From an uncultured Lachnospiraceae bacterium (lineage in GTDB: Bacteria > Bacillota > Clostridia > Lachnospirales > Lachnospiraceae), in contig CATKXR010000035.1 of the NCBI GenBank assembly GCA_949840805.1, positions 1-49,090 on the forward strand: a DNA stretch of 49,090 bases. Reading direction: 5' to 3'. Below the pieces are notes generated by a model, which was given only the letters and a program-made list of their open reading frames with translations, did not search any database and was not told where the DNA came from. Both the position numbers and the translations under genes were made by a program. Below, one piece after another: positions 41,613 to 49,090 of the stretch; position 1 is the stretch's first letter, and every line of letters starts with the position of its first letter.

Positions 41613-42554
41613 ATGATTCGAATTTTTAAGACAGAAGAAGGGACCATCCATCAGAAGGATGAGGCCGAGAGCGGCTGCTGGATCGCGCTGACAGATCCCA
41701 CAGCCACGGAGATTTTGGAGATTGCCGAAAGATATGAGATCGATCCGGACCATTTAAAGGCGCCTCTGGATGAGGAGGAGCGTTCCCGTATCGAGAATGA
41801 GGACAATTACAGCCTGATATTGGTGGACATTCCCGCCATCGAGGAGCGGAACGAGAAGGACTGGTATGTGACCATCCCTATGGGCATTGTTATGACAGAG
41901 GACATGATAGTGACCGTGTGCTTAGAGGACACGCCGGTTCTGACAGCCTTTATGGACGGGCGGGTCCGGGATTTCCACACCTATATGAAGACCCGTTTTA
42001 TCCTGCAGATCCTGTATAAGAACGCTTCCCTTTACCTGCAGTATCTGCGGATCATCGACAAGAAAAGCGAGGTGGTGGAGCGGGAGCTTCACAAATCCCA
42101 GAAGAACAGGGAACTGATCGAGCTTTTGGAGCTGGAAAAGAGCCTGGTGTATTTCACCACGTCCCTGCGGTCCAACGAGGTGGTCCTTGAGAAGCTGTTA
42201 AAGAATGAAAAGATCAAAAAGTATCCGGAAGATACGGAGCTTTTGGAGGATGTAATCATTGAGAACAAGCAGGCTATGGAGATGGCCAACATTTACAGCG
42301 GCATCTTGAGCGGAACCATGGATGCGTTTGCGTCCGTTATTTCCAACAACCTGAATATTGTCATGAAGTTTCTGGCCACAATCACCATCGTCATGTCCAT
42401 ACCCACTATGGTGGCGAGCTTTTACGGGATGAACGTGAATCCGGAGGGGATGCCTTTTGCCCAGAGCCTGTACGGTTTCTGGATTGTGCTGGGATTTGCG
42501 GCGGCTCTGTCTCTTCTGGTGGCTCTGATCTTCTCTAAAAAAGATTTGTTTTAG
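41613..42554 (+). CDS. CorA-family magnesium/divalent cation transporter
   Basis: A 313-residue protein with the CorA layout: an N-terminal cytoplasmic domain, a long helix (about 150-245), then two membrane segments. The pore signature is YGMNVNPEGMPF just after TM1; TM2 is GFWIVLGFAAALSLLVALIF. A short basic tail follows. The ATG at 41613 lies 9 bases after GAAAGGAGAG; the longer frame from 41484 is non-homologous. Likely moves Mg2+, though Co2+/Ni2+ are possible. The gene starts about 400 bases after its promoter. Confidence 0.92.
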   Translation: MIRIFKTEEGTIHQKDEAESGCWIALTDPTATEILEIAERYEIDPDHLKAPLDEEERSRIENEDNYSLILVDIPAIEERNEKDWYVTIPMGIVMTEDMIVTVCLEDTPVLTAFMDGRVRDFHTYMKTRFILQILYKNASLYLQYLRIIDKKSEVVERELHKSQKNRELIELLELEKSLVYFTTSLRSNEVVLEKLLKNEKIKKYPEDTELLEDVIIENKQAMEMANIYSGILSGTMDAFASVISNNLNIVMKFLATITIVMSIPTMVASFYGMNVNPEGMPFAQSLYGFWIVLGFAAALSLLVALIFSKKDLF

Positions 42555-42610
42555 AATGAAAGGCATGGCAGCCATGCAGGTGCAAAAGGCTGCGAAAGAA
42601 AGGATTGCAG

Positions 42611-43477
42611 ATGAAGTTTTTTTATAAGTTTGAACGGAAATTCAGCCGGTACGCGATTCCGAACCTGATGTATTATATTGTGATCTTATATGCGGTGGGG
42701 CTGACGGTATTTGTGGTAAATCCTGTCATGTACTGGAATATTTACGGGAGCTATCTGTGTTTAAACGGCAGGGCGATCCTTCACGGGCAGATCTGGCGGA
42801 TCGTCACCTTTTTGATCTATCCTCCCTCTTTCGGGATGTTCCGGTTCACTACCATATTTATGGGGATCATTGCTTTGTTTATGTATCACAGCTTAGGCCA
42901 GACCCTGGAGAACATATGGGGTTCTTTCCGGTTCAACGTGTTTTTCTTTATGGGAATGTTAGCCCAGGCCCTTGCGAGCCTGATCGGTTATCTGATATTC
43001 CGGCAGAACTGGATTCTGACCACAGGATTTTTGAACTCTTCGATTTTTCTTGCTTTTGCCATGTACTTTCCTGACGCCCAGTTTTTGCTGTTCTTTGTGC
43101 TGCCAGTGAAGGCCAAATGGCTGGCGGTGGCGGAATGCGCCATGTATTTATACAGCTTTGTATTTGGGACGGCGGCCGACCGGTGCGAGCTTTTGGTATC
43201 CCTGGCCAATATCCTGATTTTCTTTCTCATGACAAGGAATTATAAAAAGTACTCGCCCAAGGCCATACACAGGAAGTATGACTTCAAAAGCGAGATCCGG
43301 ATGCTGCCCAGAAGGATGGCCAGGCATCGGTGCGCCGTGTGCGGCAGGACGGAGCTTGACGGGGAGGATCTGGAATTTCGGTATTGTACCAAGTGTGAAG
43401 GCAGTTATGAATACTGCCAGGACCATCTCTATACCCACAAACATGTGGGTAAGAATGATAAAGAGGAGCATTCCTGA
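42611..43477 (+). CDS. rhomboid-like membrane protein with C-terminal zinc ribbon
   Basis: A 288-residue protein with about six membrane segments between residues 20 and 210, resembling the rhomboid fold (GQIWRIVTFLIYPPSFGMFR corresponds to the L1/TM2 region). The catalytic GxSG motif is replaced by FLNSSIF, and the TM6 His is absent, so protease activity is unlikely. The cytoplasmic tail holds a zinc-ribbon pattern, CAVCGRTE then CTKCEGSYEYC. The ATG at 42611 lies 8 bases after AAAGGA. It is 56 bases after the corA-like gene and just before pyk. Function unknown; pseudoprotease or derlin-like roles are possible. Confidence 0.75.
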   Translation: MKFFYKFERKFSRYAIPNLMYYIVILYAVGLTVFVVNPVMYWNIYGSYLCLNGRAILHGQIWRIVTFLIYPPSFGMFRFTTIFMGIIALFMYHSLGQTLENIWGSFRFNVFFFMGMLAQALASLIGYLIFRQNWILTTGFLNSSIFLAFAMYFPDAQFLLFFVLPVKAKWLAVAECAMYLYSFVFGTAADRCELLVSLANILIFFLMTRNYKKYSPKAIHRKYDFKSEIRMLPRRMARHRCAVCGRTELDGEDLEFRYCTKCEGSYEYCQDHLYTHKHVGKNDKEEHS

Positions 43478-43515
43478 TGTGGACGGCGCTCCGGAAAAGG
43501 GAGGAAAGAGAATTT

Positions 43516-44952
43516 ATGAAAAAAACAAAAATCATCTGCACCATGGGACCGAACAGCGATGACAGGGAAGTGATGAAGGCATTGATTTTAAACGGCATGG
43601 ACGTGGCCCGCTTCAACTTTTCCCATGGCACCCACGAGGAGCAGAAGGCAAGGCTGGATCTTTTGAAATCCGTCCGGGAGGAGCTGGATATTCCGGTGGC
43701 GGCGCTTTTGGACACCAAAGGGCCGGAGATCCGCACCGGGCTTTTGGAGGGCGGAGGCAAGGTGGTCCTGGCAGAAGGCCAGGAATATACGCTGACCACA
43801 AGGGAAATAGAAGGAAATGACAAGATCGGCCATATTAATTATGACGGGCTTAACGAGGATGTGGTGCCGGGAAACAGGATTCTGATCGATGATGGGCTGA
43901 TCGAGCTTGAGGTGCTCCGGGTGGACGGTACGGATATTGTCTGTACAGTGATCAACGGAGGGGAGCTGGGGCAGAGAAAAGGTGTCAACGTGCCGAATGT
44001 GAAGATCAAGCTTCCCGCCCTGACGGACAAGGATAAGGAGGATATCCGGTTCGGCATCGAGCAGGGATTTGATTTTATCGCGGCATCCTTCGTGCGGACG
44101 CCGGAGGCGGTAAAGGAGATCAAGGAGATCCTGGCGGCAGAAGGCTCTTCCATGCAGGTGATCTCCAAGATTGAGAACGCAGAAGGCCTGGAGAACCTGG
44201 ATGCGATCATTGCGGCCAGCGACGGGATCATGGTGGCAAGAGGAGACTTGGGAGTGGAGATTCCGGCGGAGCAGGTGCCTCATATTCAGAAGAAGATCAT
44301 ACAAAAGTGCAATACTGCCTGCAAGACCGTAATTACAGCCACCCAGATGCTGGATTCCATGATCCGCAATCCCCGTCCCACCCGGGCGGAGGTCACGGAT
44401 GTGGCAAATGCCGTATATGACGGCACGGATGTGGTAATGCTGTCTGGTGAGACGGCGGCCGGCAAGTATCCGGTGGAGGCGCTTAAGATGATGGTGCAGA
44501 TCTGTGAGGCATCGGAAAAATATCTGGATAAGACCGTCTTCCGTCAGAGAAGGGAGTCGGTGGAGGATAAGTCAAACATTTCCAATGCGGTTTGCTATTC
44601 TTCCGTATCAACGGCCTTTGATTTGGATGCAAAGGTGATCATCGCGCCGAGCATTACCGGATATACCACACGGCAGTTGTCCAAGTGGAGGCCGGGCGTT
44701 CAGGTGATCGGCCTTTCTCCCAGCGCGGCGGCCGTGAGGCAGATGCAGATTTACTGGGGGGTGAAGCCTTACCAGGCAAAGAGGGCGGAGTCTACGGATC
44801 TTTTGATTGAGTCGTCTCTTGACCTGTTAAAGGATAAAGGCGTGATTGGGGACGGGGATATTGTGGTGGTGACGGCCGGCGTGGTGGACCGGATCAGCCG
44901 CAACAGGCCGGCGACCCATACGAATATTATGCGCGTCATCGAGGTGGACTAA
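43516..44952 (+). CDS. pyk: pyruvate kinase
   Basis: Converts phosphoenolpyruvate and ADP to pyruvate and ATP in glycolysis. Its 478 residues fit the form without the extra C-terminal PEP-utiliser domain of some Bacilli. Motifs: MGPNSDDREVMKALI, FNFSHGTHEEQ, LDTKGPEIRTG, the active-site Lys in VISKIENAEGLEN, MVARGDLGVEIP and ATQMLDSMIRNPRPTRAE. The ATG at 43516 follows GGAGGAAAGAG; the longer frame starts within the preceding gene. Confidence 0.97.
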   Translation: MKKTKIICTMGPNSDDREVMKALILNGMDVARFNFSHGTHEEQKARLDLLKSVREELDIPVAALLDTKGPEIRTGLLEGGGKVVLAEGQEYTLTTREIEGNDKIGHINYDGLNEDVVPGNRILIDDGLIELEVLRVDGTDIVCTVINGGELGQRKGVNVPNVKIKLPALTDKDKEDIRFGIEQGFDFIAASFVRTPEAVKEIKEILAAEGSSMQVISKIENAEGLENLDAIIAASDGIMVARGDLGVEIPAEQVPHIQKKIIQKCNTACKTVITATQMLDSMIRNPRPTRAEVTDVANAVYDGTDVVMLSGETAAGKYPVEALKMMVQICEASEKYLDKTVFRQRRESVEDKSNISNAVCYSSVSTAFDLDAKVIIAPSITGYTTRQLSKWRPGVQVIGLSPSAAAVRQMQIYWGVKPYQAKRAESTDLLIESSLDLLKDKGVIGDGDIVVVTAGVVDRISRNRPATHTNIMRVIEVD

Positions 44953-44996
44953 AGAGCGGCGGTATAGGAAACAGGGAAAAAGTGCGGACGGGATGG

Positions 44997-45044
44997 TATA
45001 CTCGCGAGCATGCTTATTTGCCAAATGATCCGGTATAGTTACGG
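44997..45044 (+). repeat. 48-bp dispersed repeat, copy B
   Basis: Begins TATACTCGCGAGCATGCTTA, followed by TTTGCCAAATGATCCGGTA and a short tail. Matches copies at 31160 and 16884. It lies about 45 bases before the decarboxylase gene, in the 137-base gap after pyk. Confidence 0.8.
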
Positions 45045-45089
45045 ATATAAGGAAACGAACCGATTTTAAGGAACCGGCTGGAGAGGAGA

Positions 45090-46388
45090 ATGACTGACTT
45101 GGAGAAGAAACCGTTTGTGACAAAGGGACAACTAGATGAGATTGTGAAGAAGTACCCCACGCCTTTTCATTTGTATGATGAGAGGGGAATCCGGGAGAAT
45201 GCGGCAAGGCTTCGGGAGGCGTTTTCCTGGAATAAAGGGTTTAAAGAGTATTTTGCCGTAAAAGCGACCCCCAATCCCCACATTTTGAAAATTCTGCAGG
45301 AGTGCGGCTGCGGCACGGACTGTTCGTCCGCCACGGAACTGATGCTGTCAGACGCGGCGGGATTTTCCGGAAGGGAGATCATGTTTTCTTCCAATAACAC
45401 ACCGGAAGGAGAATTTAAGCTGGCTGACGATATGGGGGCAGTGATTAACTTAGATGATATTACCCATATTGAATCCCTGGAGAAGGAGCTGGGGAGGATC
45501 CCGGAAGTCATAAGCTGCCGCTTTAATCCGGGAGGAATATTTGAGATCAGCAACGGCATCATGGACAATCCGGGAGATGCCAAGTACGGCATGACCACGG
45601 AGCAGATTTTTCAGGCGTTTCGGATCTTAAAGGAAAAGGGTGCCAGAGAATTCGGTATCCATGCGTTTCTTGTCAGCAATACGGTGACGAACGATTATTA
45701 TCCCATGCTGGCCAAGGTTTTGTTTGAGCTGGCCGTAAAGCTTAAGGAGGAGACAGGGGTCCACATCGGATTCATTAATCTGTCCGGCGGCATCGGCGTG
45801 GCTTACCGGCCGGACCAGGAACCCAATGACATTGCGGTGATCGGCCGGGGAGTAAAGAAAGTTTATGAGGAAGTGCTGACGCCGGCGGGGATGGGAGATG
45901 TGGCCATCTATACGGAGCTTGGACGTTTCATGCTGGCTCCCTATGGCTGCCTGGTGGCAGAGGCCATTCATGAGAAGCATACCTACAAAGAATATATCGG
46001 GCTGGACGCCTGCGCGGTGGATCTGATGAGGCCGGCTATGTACGGGGCATACCATCATATCACTGTAATGGGGAAGGAGGATGCGCCCTGCAGCCATAAG
46101 TATGACATAACCGGGTCTCTCTGTGAGAACAATGACAAGTTTGCAGTGGACCGGATGCTGCCGGAGATTGAGATGGGGGATCTTCTGGTGATCCATGATA
46201 CGGGAGCCCACGGGTATTCCATGGGGTATAATTATAACGGAAAGTTAAGATCTGCGGAGCTTCTCTTGAGAGAGGACGGGACGGTCCAGATGATCCGGCG
46301 GGCGGAGACGCCTCAGGATTACTTTGCCACCCTGGACGGGTGTGAGATGATGGAAAAATATTTGAAGGCTTCTGAGAAGGAAGGATAA
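45090..46388 (+). CDS. lysA: diaminopimelate decarboxylase-like PLP enzyme
   Basis: Fold type III (alanine-racemase-like) decarboxylase; LysA makes lysine from meso-diaminopimelate. The 432-residue protein has the PLP Lys in EYFAVKATPNPHIL (about residue 55), the Gly-rich phosphate loop LSGGIGVAY, YTELGRFMLAPYG, and the catalytic Cys in GSLCENNDKFA. Some segments differ from classic LysA, so another basic amino-acid or carboxynorspermidine decarboxylase is possible. ATG follows GAGAGGAGA. A terminator follows the gene. Confidence 0.8.
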   Translation: MTDLEKKPFVTKGQLDEIVKKYPTPFHLYDERGIRENAARLREAFSWNKGFKEYFAVKATPNPHILKILQECGCGTDCSSATELMLSDAAGFSGREIMFSSNNTPEGEFKLADDMGAVINLDDITHIESLEKELGRIPEVISCRFNPGGIFEISNGIMDNPGDAKYGMTTEQIFQAFRILKEKGAREFGIHAFLVSNTVTNDYYPMLAKVLFELAVKLKEETGVHIGFINLSGGIGVAYRPDQEPNDIAVIGRGVKKVYEEVLTPAGMGDVAIYTELGRFMLAPYGCLVAEAIHEKHTYKEYIGLDACAVDLMRPAMYGAYHHITVMGKEDAPCSHKYDITGSLCENNDKFAVDRMLPEIEMGDLLVIHDTGAHGYSMGYNYNGKLRSAELLLREDGTVQMIRRAETPQDYFATLDGCEMMEKYLKASEKEG

Positions 46389-46462
46389 CAGCAAAACAGC
46401 CCCCAGCTCTGTAAAATCAATCCATAGATCGTCATAGATATTTACTTTTATAAACAGCAAAC

Positions 46463-46498
46463 GGAGCCGCCATATAAAACGGGCGGCTCCTCGTTTTT
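46463..46498. terminator. intrinsic terminator between convergent lysA and ychF
   Basis: GGAGCCGCC (46463-46471) pairs exactly with GGCGGCTCC (46482-46490), followed by TCGTTTTT on the + strand. It ends the lysA transcript; on the minus strand the T-run is weaker. Confidence 0.85.
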
Positions 46499-46525
46499 AC
46501 AAGGGTTTTGTGACAGGAAACGGGT

Positions 46526-47623
46526 TCAGACATTAAACCGGAACAGGATGACATCCCCGTCTTTTACTACATAATCCTTACCTTCCAGCCCTACCAGCCC
46601 TTTTTCCTTAGCCTTGGCGTAGGTGCCGCAGTCTAAAAGATCCTGATAGTTGACAACCTCGGCACGGATAAAGCCCCGCTCAAAATCCGAGTGGATCTTT
46701 CCGGCGGCCTGAGGGGCCTTGGTGCCTGTTTTGATGGTCCAGGCACGGGTCTCGTCCTCGCCGGAGGTAAGGAAGCTGATCAGTCCCAGCAGCTCATAGC
46801 TTGCGGCAATCAGCTTGTCTAAGCCGGATTCGGACAGACCTAAGGCTTCTAAGTATTCCTGCTTCTCGTCCTCCTCCAGTTCGGCGATCTCCTGCTCAAT
46901 CTGGGCGCTGATGACAAATACACCGGATCCGGTTTTGGCGGCGGTCTCCCGTACAGCCGCCACATAGGGGTTGGATGCCCCGTCGTCGGCAAGATCTTCC
47001 TCGCTGACATTGGCGGCAAAGATTACGGGCTTGCAGGTCAGAAGATTTAAGGAACGGACAAATGCCATCAGATCCTCGTCGTCGTTTTCATAGGTGCAGG
47101 CAGGCTGCCCGTCTTCCAGAACGGCCTGCAGTTCCTTTAAGACAGCCAGTTCTTTTGCCAGGGCCTTGTCGTTGATGGCGGAGCGGGATGTCTTGGAGAT
47201 CCTCCGCTCCAGGATCTCCAGATCTGAGAAGATCAGCTCCAGATTGATCGTATCAATATCCCGTGCCGGATCCACGCTTCCTTCCACATGGATCACATTG
47301 GGATCTTCAAAGCAGCGCACCACATGGACCACTGCATCTACCTCCCGGATATTGGCAAGGAACTGGTTGCCCAGGCCTTCTCCCTTGGAGGCGCCTTTTA
47401 CCAATCCTGCTATATCTACAAACTCAATGACGGCAGGAGTGACCTTTTTGGAGTGGTACAGATCCCCAAGAAGCTTTAGCCTGTGGTCAGGTACACAAAC
47501 CACCCCTACATTGGGGTCAATCGTGCAGAAGGGATAGTTGGCAGATTCTGCTCCGGCCTTGGTCAGTGAGTTGAAAAGGGTGCTTTTTCCCACATTTGGG
47601 AGACCTACGATTCCTAATTTCAT
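46526..47623 (-). CDS. ychF: redox-regulated ATPase YchF/OLA1
   Basis: An Obg-family P-loop protein that prefers ATP and associates with ribosomes. The 365-residue protein begins [20 protein letters not shown] with the P-loop, then [29 protein letters not shown], a degenerate G4 motif ([11 protein letters not shown] in place of NKxD) and a C-terminal TGS domain ([20 protein letters not shown]). The ATG at 47623 follows AGGAGATG; an extension to 47650 is not supported. Confidence 0.96.
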   Translation of the reverse strand: MKLGIVGLPNVGKSTLFNSLTKAGAESANYPFCTIDPNVGVVCVPDHRLKLLGDLYHSKKVTPAVIEFVDIAGLVKGASKGEGLGNQFLANIREVDAVVHVVRCFEDPNVIHVEGSVDPARDIDTINLELIFSDLEILERRISKTSRSAINDKALAKELAVLKELQAVLEDGQPACTYENDDEDLMAFVRSLNLLTCKPVIFAANVSEEDLADDGASNPYVAAVRETAAKTGSGVFVISAQIEQEIAELEEDEKQEYLEALGLSESGLDKLIAASYELLGLISFLTSGEDETRAWTIKTGTKAPQAAGKIHSDFERGFIRAEVVNYQDLLDCGTYAKAKEKGLVGLEGKDYVVKDGDVILFRFNV

Positions 47624-47729
47624 ATATATTAACATCTCCTTTATTTTCAATGATTTTTTGGATCGGCATAGGTATGCCTTTTTACCTGCGGATAAATATC
47701 GTATGCAGGAGTATGAAGATAAACAGATA

Positions 47730-48803
47730 CTATTTTAACTCCACCTTGCATCTAAAAAACATAGTTGGTCTTCCATTTTCGTCATTGACAGAAAAAAAGG
47801 CGCCGCCGCCGCCTCTGAAAGGAATCTCATTTATAATGTCCATCAGTTGCTCTACTCCTATGTTATTTGCGTTATGTGCCTCAGCATCTATATAAGGATC
47901 AAACCGGTCAGGGGGAAATCTTATATACAAATTTACATTCTTAATACCATTTTTATGACGATCATTTATATAGTCAGACGCTTCTTTTACAGTTGTCTTT
48001 ACATCTTTAAAATCAATGACCGCATCCGCCGCACTGATGGCATATTCGGATTCATTTCCAAGATAATTTGCATAGAAAGATATTTCTTCCCTTCTTTTTC
48101 CAACAGATTTTGTCTGCAGATACTCTGTTACTTGTTGTGGCCCAAACATGGTTCCCTCTGCCTTAAATTTTGTAAAAGTCCATGTATGGTGGCTGTCTAT
48201 TGCTTTTATTTGTTCATCTGTAAGATTGATATACTTGTTTCTAAGATTATCAAATCCATATTCGTTATATCCTATAGGGTCTTCCCATGTTACATCCACG
48301 TGATAAAAGTGATTGTCATCTAATTGCACAAGGTTCCATGAATGCTCATCATTACAAAGAAAATATGTTGTTATTCCACACATTTTCGCAGTCTGAAGAA
48401 ACGCATCTGCATATCCGGCGCACTGTGCTTTTCCCTGCACGATACAACTGTATGCTGTTGCATTTTCCCAGCCGTTCCCTGCCTCCTCATCGCAAATGGA
48501 CACAAGCCATCGAATAATCTGAATCTCTTTTTCAAACTTAGTCATATCATCATTAATATGCTCAGCCATAAACGCTTCAATGGCAGCCTTTGTTTCTGCC
48601 CTCTGCTGCTCATCCATCTTTGCAAGATTTCCATAAGACGGGCTGTTTACAAATGGCGTCTCTCCGGTAAATACAGGCAGATCATTAAAAGGATCTCTGT
48701 CCCTTCTATCAATTGTAAGTGTTAATGTTTCTGCAAATACTGGCATACTCATTGAAACAGATAATATGATTGCTGATAAAAATGAGATTACTGCTTTTTT
48801 CAT
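47730..48803 (-). CDS. exported transglutaminase-like protein
   Basis: A 357-residue protein with a signal peptide cleaved near VFAE (about residue 24). The middle has a transglutaminase-like catalytic triad: Cys in GKAQCAGYADAFLQ, His in CNDEHSWNLVQL and Asp in FYHVDVTWEDP. The C-terminal part is unassigned, ending GGGGAFFSVNDENGRP. Such secreted proteins may act as proteases or cross-linking enzymes at the cell surface. The gene is more AT-rich than its neighbours, which may mean a separate origin. ATG follows AAAGGAGAAAAGAAG. Confidence 0.88.
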   Translation of the reverse strand: MKKAVISFLSAIILSVSMSMPVFAETLTLTIDRRDRDPFNDLPVFTGETPFVNSPSYGNLAKMDEQQRAETKAAIEAFMAEHINDDMTKFEKEIQIIRWLVSICDEEAGNGWENATAYSCIVQGKAQCAGYADAFLQTAKMCGITTYFLCNDEHSWNLVQLDDNHFYHVDVTWEDPIGYNEYGFDNLRNKYINLTDEQIKAIDSHHTWTFTKFKAEGTMFGPQQVTEYLQTKSVGKRREEISFYANYLGNESEYAISAADAVIDFKDVKTTVKEASDYINDRHKNGIKNVNLYIRFPPDRFDPYIDAEAHNANNIGVEQLMDIINEIPFRGGGGAFFSVNDENGRPTMFFRCKVELK

Positions 48804-48919
48804 CTTCTCTTTTCTCCTTTCCCCTTTCCAACGCCTTGTTCTGCATACGTTTAAGCATGGATATATTATACTTATAGAGATTATACTACTACAATAATAA
48901 AAAGTCTAGGAATAAGGAG

Positions 48920-49024
48920 TTGATTTTCTTAGAGGAATTTGATTGCCGTTACTTTTCACGGGACAATGTCATTAAGTTAATAACGAACTGCCTGAAATGG
49001 TCAGATTCTTTTTATGAGGTCTAA
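48920..49024 (+). CDS. possible small ORF at the window edge
   Basis: A TTG directly preceded by AAGGAG opens a 34-residue frame (LIFLEEFDCRYFSRDNVIKL and on), AT-rich, with no known family. The ribosome site abuts the TTG, so the true start is unclear and this may be a gene remnant. A TTGACA lies downstream at about 49053, perhaps a promoter for a gene beyond the window. Confidence 0.25.
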   Translation: MIFLEEFDCRYFSRDNVIKLITNCLKWSDSFYEV

Positions 49025-49090
49025 CCATTTTTTATCTTTTTAAAAAAAGGGTTGACAAATTCTCCAGAATGTGCGGCCGCTCTCGCTACT

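Overview
The window looks like a chromosomal segment of a spore-forming, GC-moderate member of the Lachnospiraceae (Clostridia). The pointers are the order comM-dprA-topA-codY, a CodY regulator, a YlmC/YmxH-type sporulation gene, MetNIQ, split HisG/HisZ, and a very large BadF/HgdB-type activase fusion. Most genes are on the + strand and tightly packed, with Shine-Dalgarno sites of the AGGAGG type. No rRNA, tRNA, CRISPR array, prophage or intact IS element was seen.

Layout. 1-634: non-coding, rich in hairpins, with one copy of a 162-bp foldback repeat and a candidate promoter. 635-6466: histidine genes hisZ-hisG-hisD-hisB-hisA followed by thiD; hisH, hisF and hisI/E are not here. 6589-12786: a 5-oxoproline (pyroglutamate) cluster with an NRAMP-like transporter, pxpB, pxpC, a biotin carboxyl carrier, a biotin carboxylase and pxpA. 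12758-14889: an AT-rich two-gene cassette, a dGTPase-like HD phosphohydrolase and an RlmN/Cfr-like radical SAM enzyme without the rRNA-binding N-terminal domain; it ends in a 16-bp perfect terminator stem. 14991-16880: an exported protein of unknown function and a sugar O-acetyltransferase. 16951-19398: a radical SAM/HhH protein and a DUF4130-type partner behind a promoter that carries a perfect LexA (SOS) box. 19395-19622: nested inverted repeats. 19876-25634: comM, dprA, topA, codY. 25652-28880: metNIQ behind a long leader that encodes a Met/Cys-rich 32-residue peptide and ends in an intrinsic terminator. 28939-31080: frameshifted ylmC/ymxH-like gene, nrdR, yqeG, efp. 31289-36449: aroK, argS, a cytosolic BMP-like fusion protein and a phosphoesterase. 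36556-41000: second copy of the foldback repeat and a 1,413-residue activase on the minus strand. 41182-46388: corA-like transporter with a possible leader ORF, a rhomboid-like membrane protein, pyk and a diaminopimelate-decarboxylase-like gene. 46526-48803: ychF and an exported transglutaminase-like protein on the minus strand.

The points most worth a second look are: (1) the HD + RlmN-like cassette, a possible nucleotide-directed or defence-type system; (2) the LexA box in front of the radical SAM/DUF4130 pair, which ties a family of unknown function to the SOS response; (3) the two foldback repeats, whose differences are largely compensatory; (4) the Met-rich leader peptide plus terminator before metN, which suggests ribosome-mediated attenuation; (5) the biotin carboxylase and carrier inside a pxp cluster, which suggests a split urea-carboxylase-like enzyme; (6) a recurring 16-bp palindrome, three times joined to a conserved 32-bp tail, in upstream regions. 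All functions are read from sequence motifs and recall of families; nothing was searched or folded by software.
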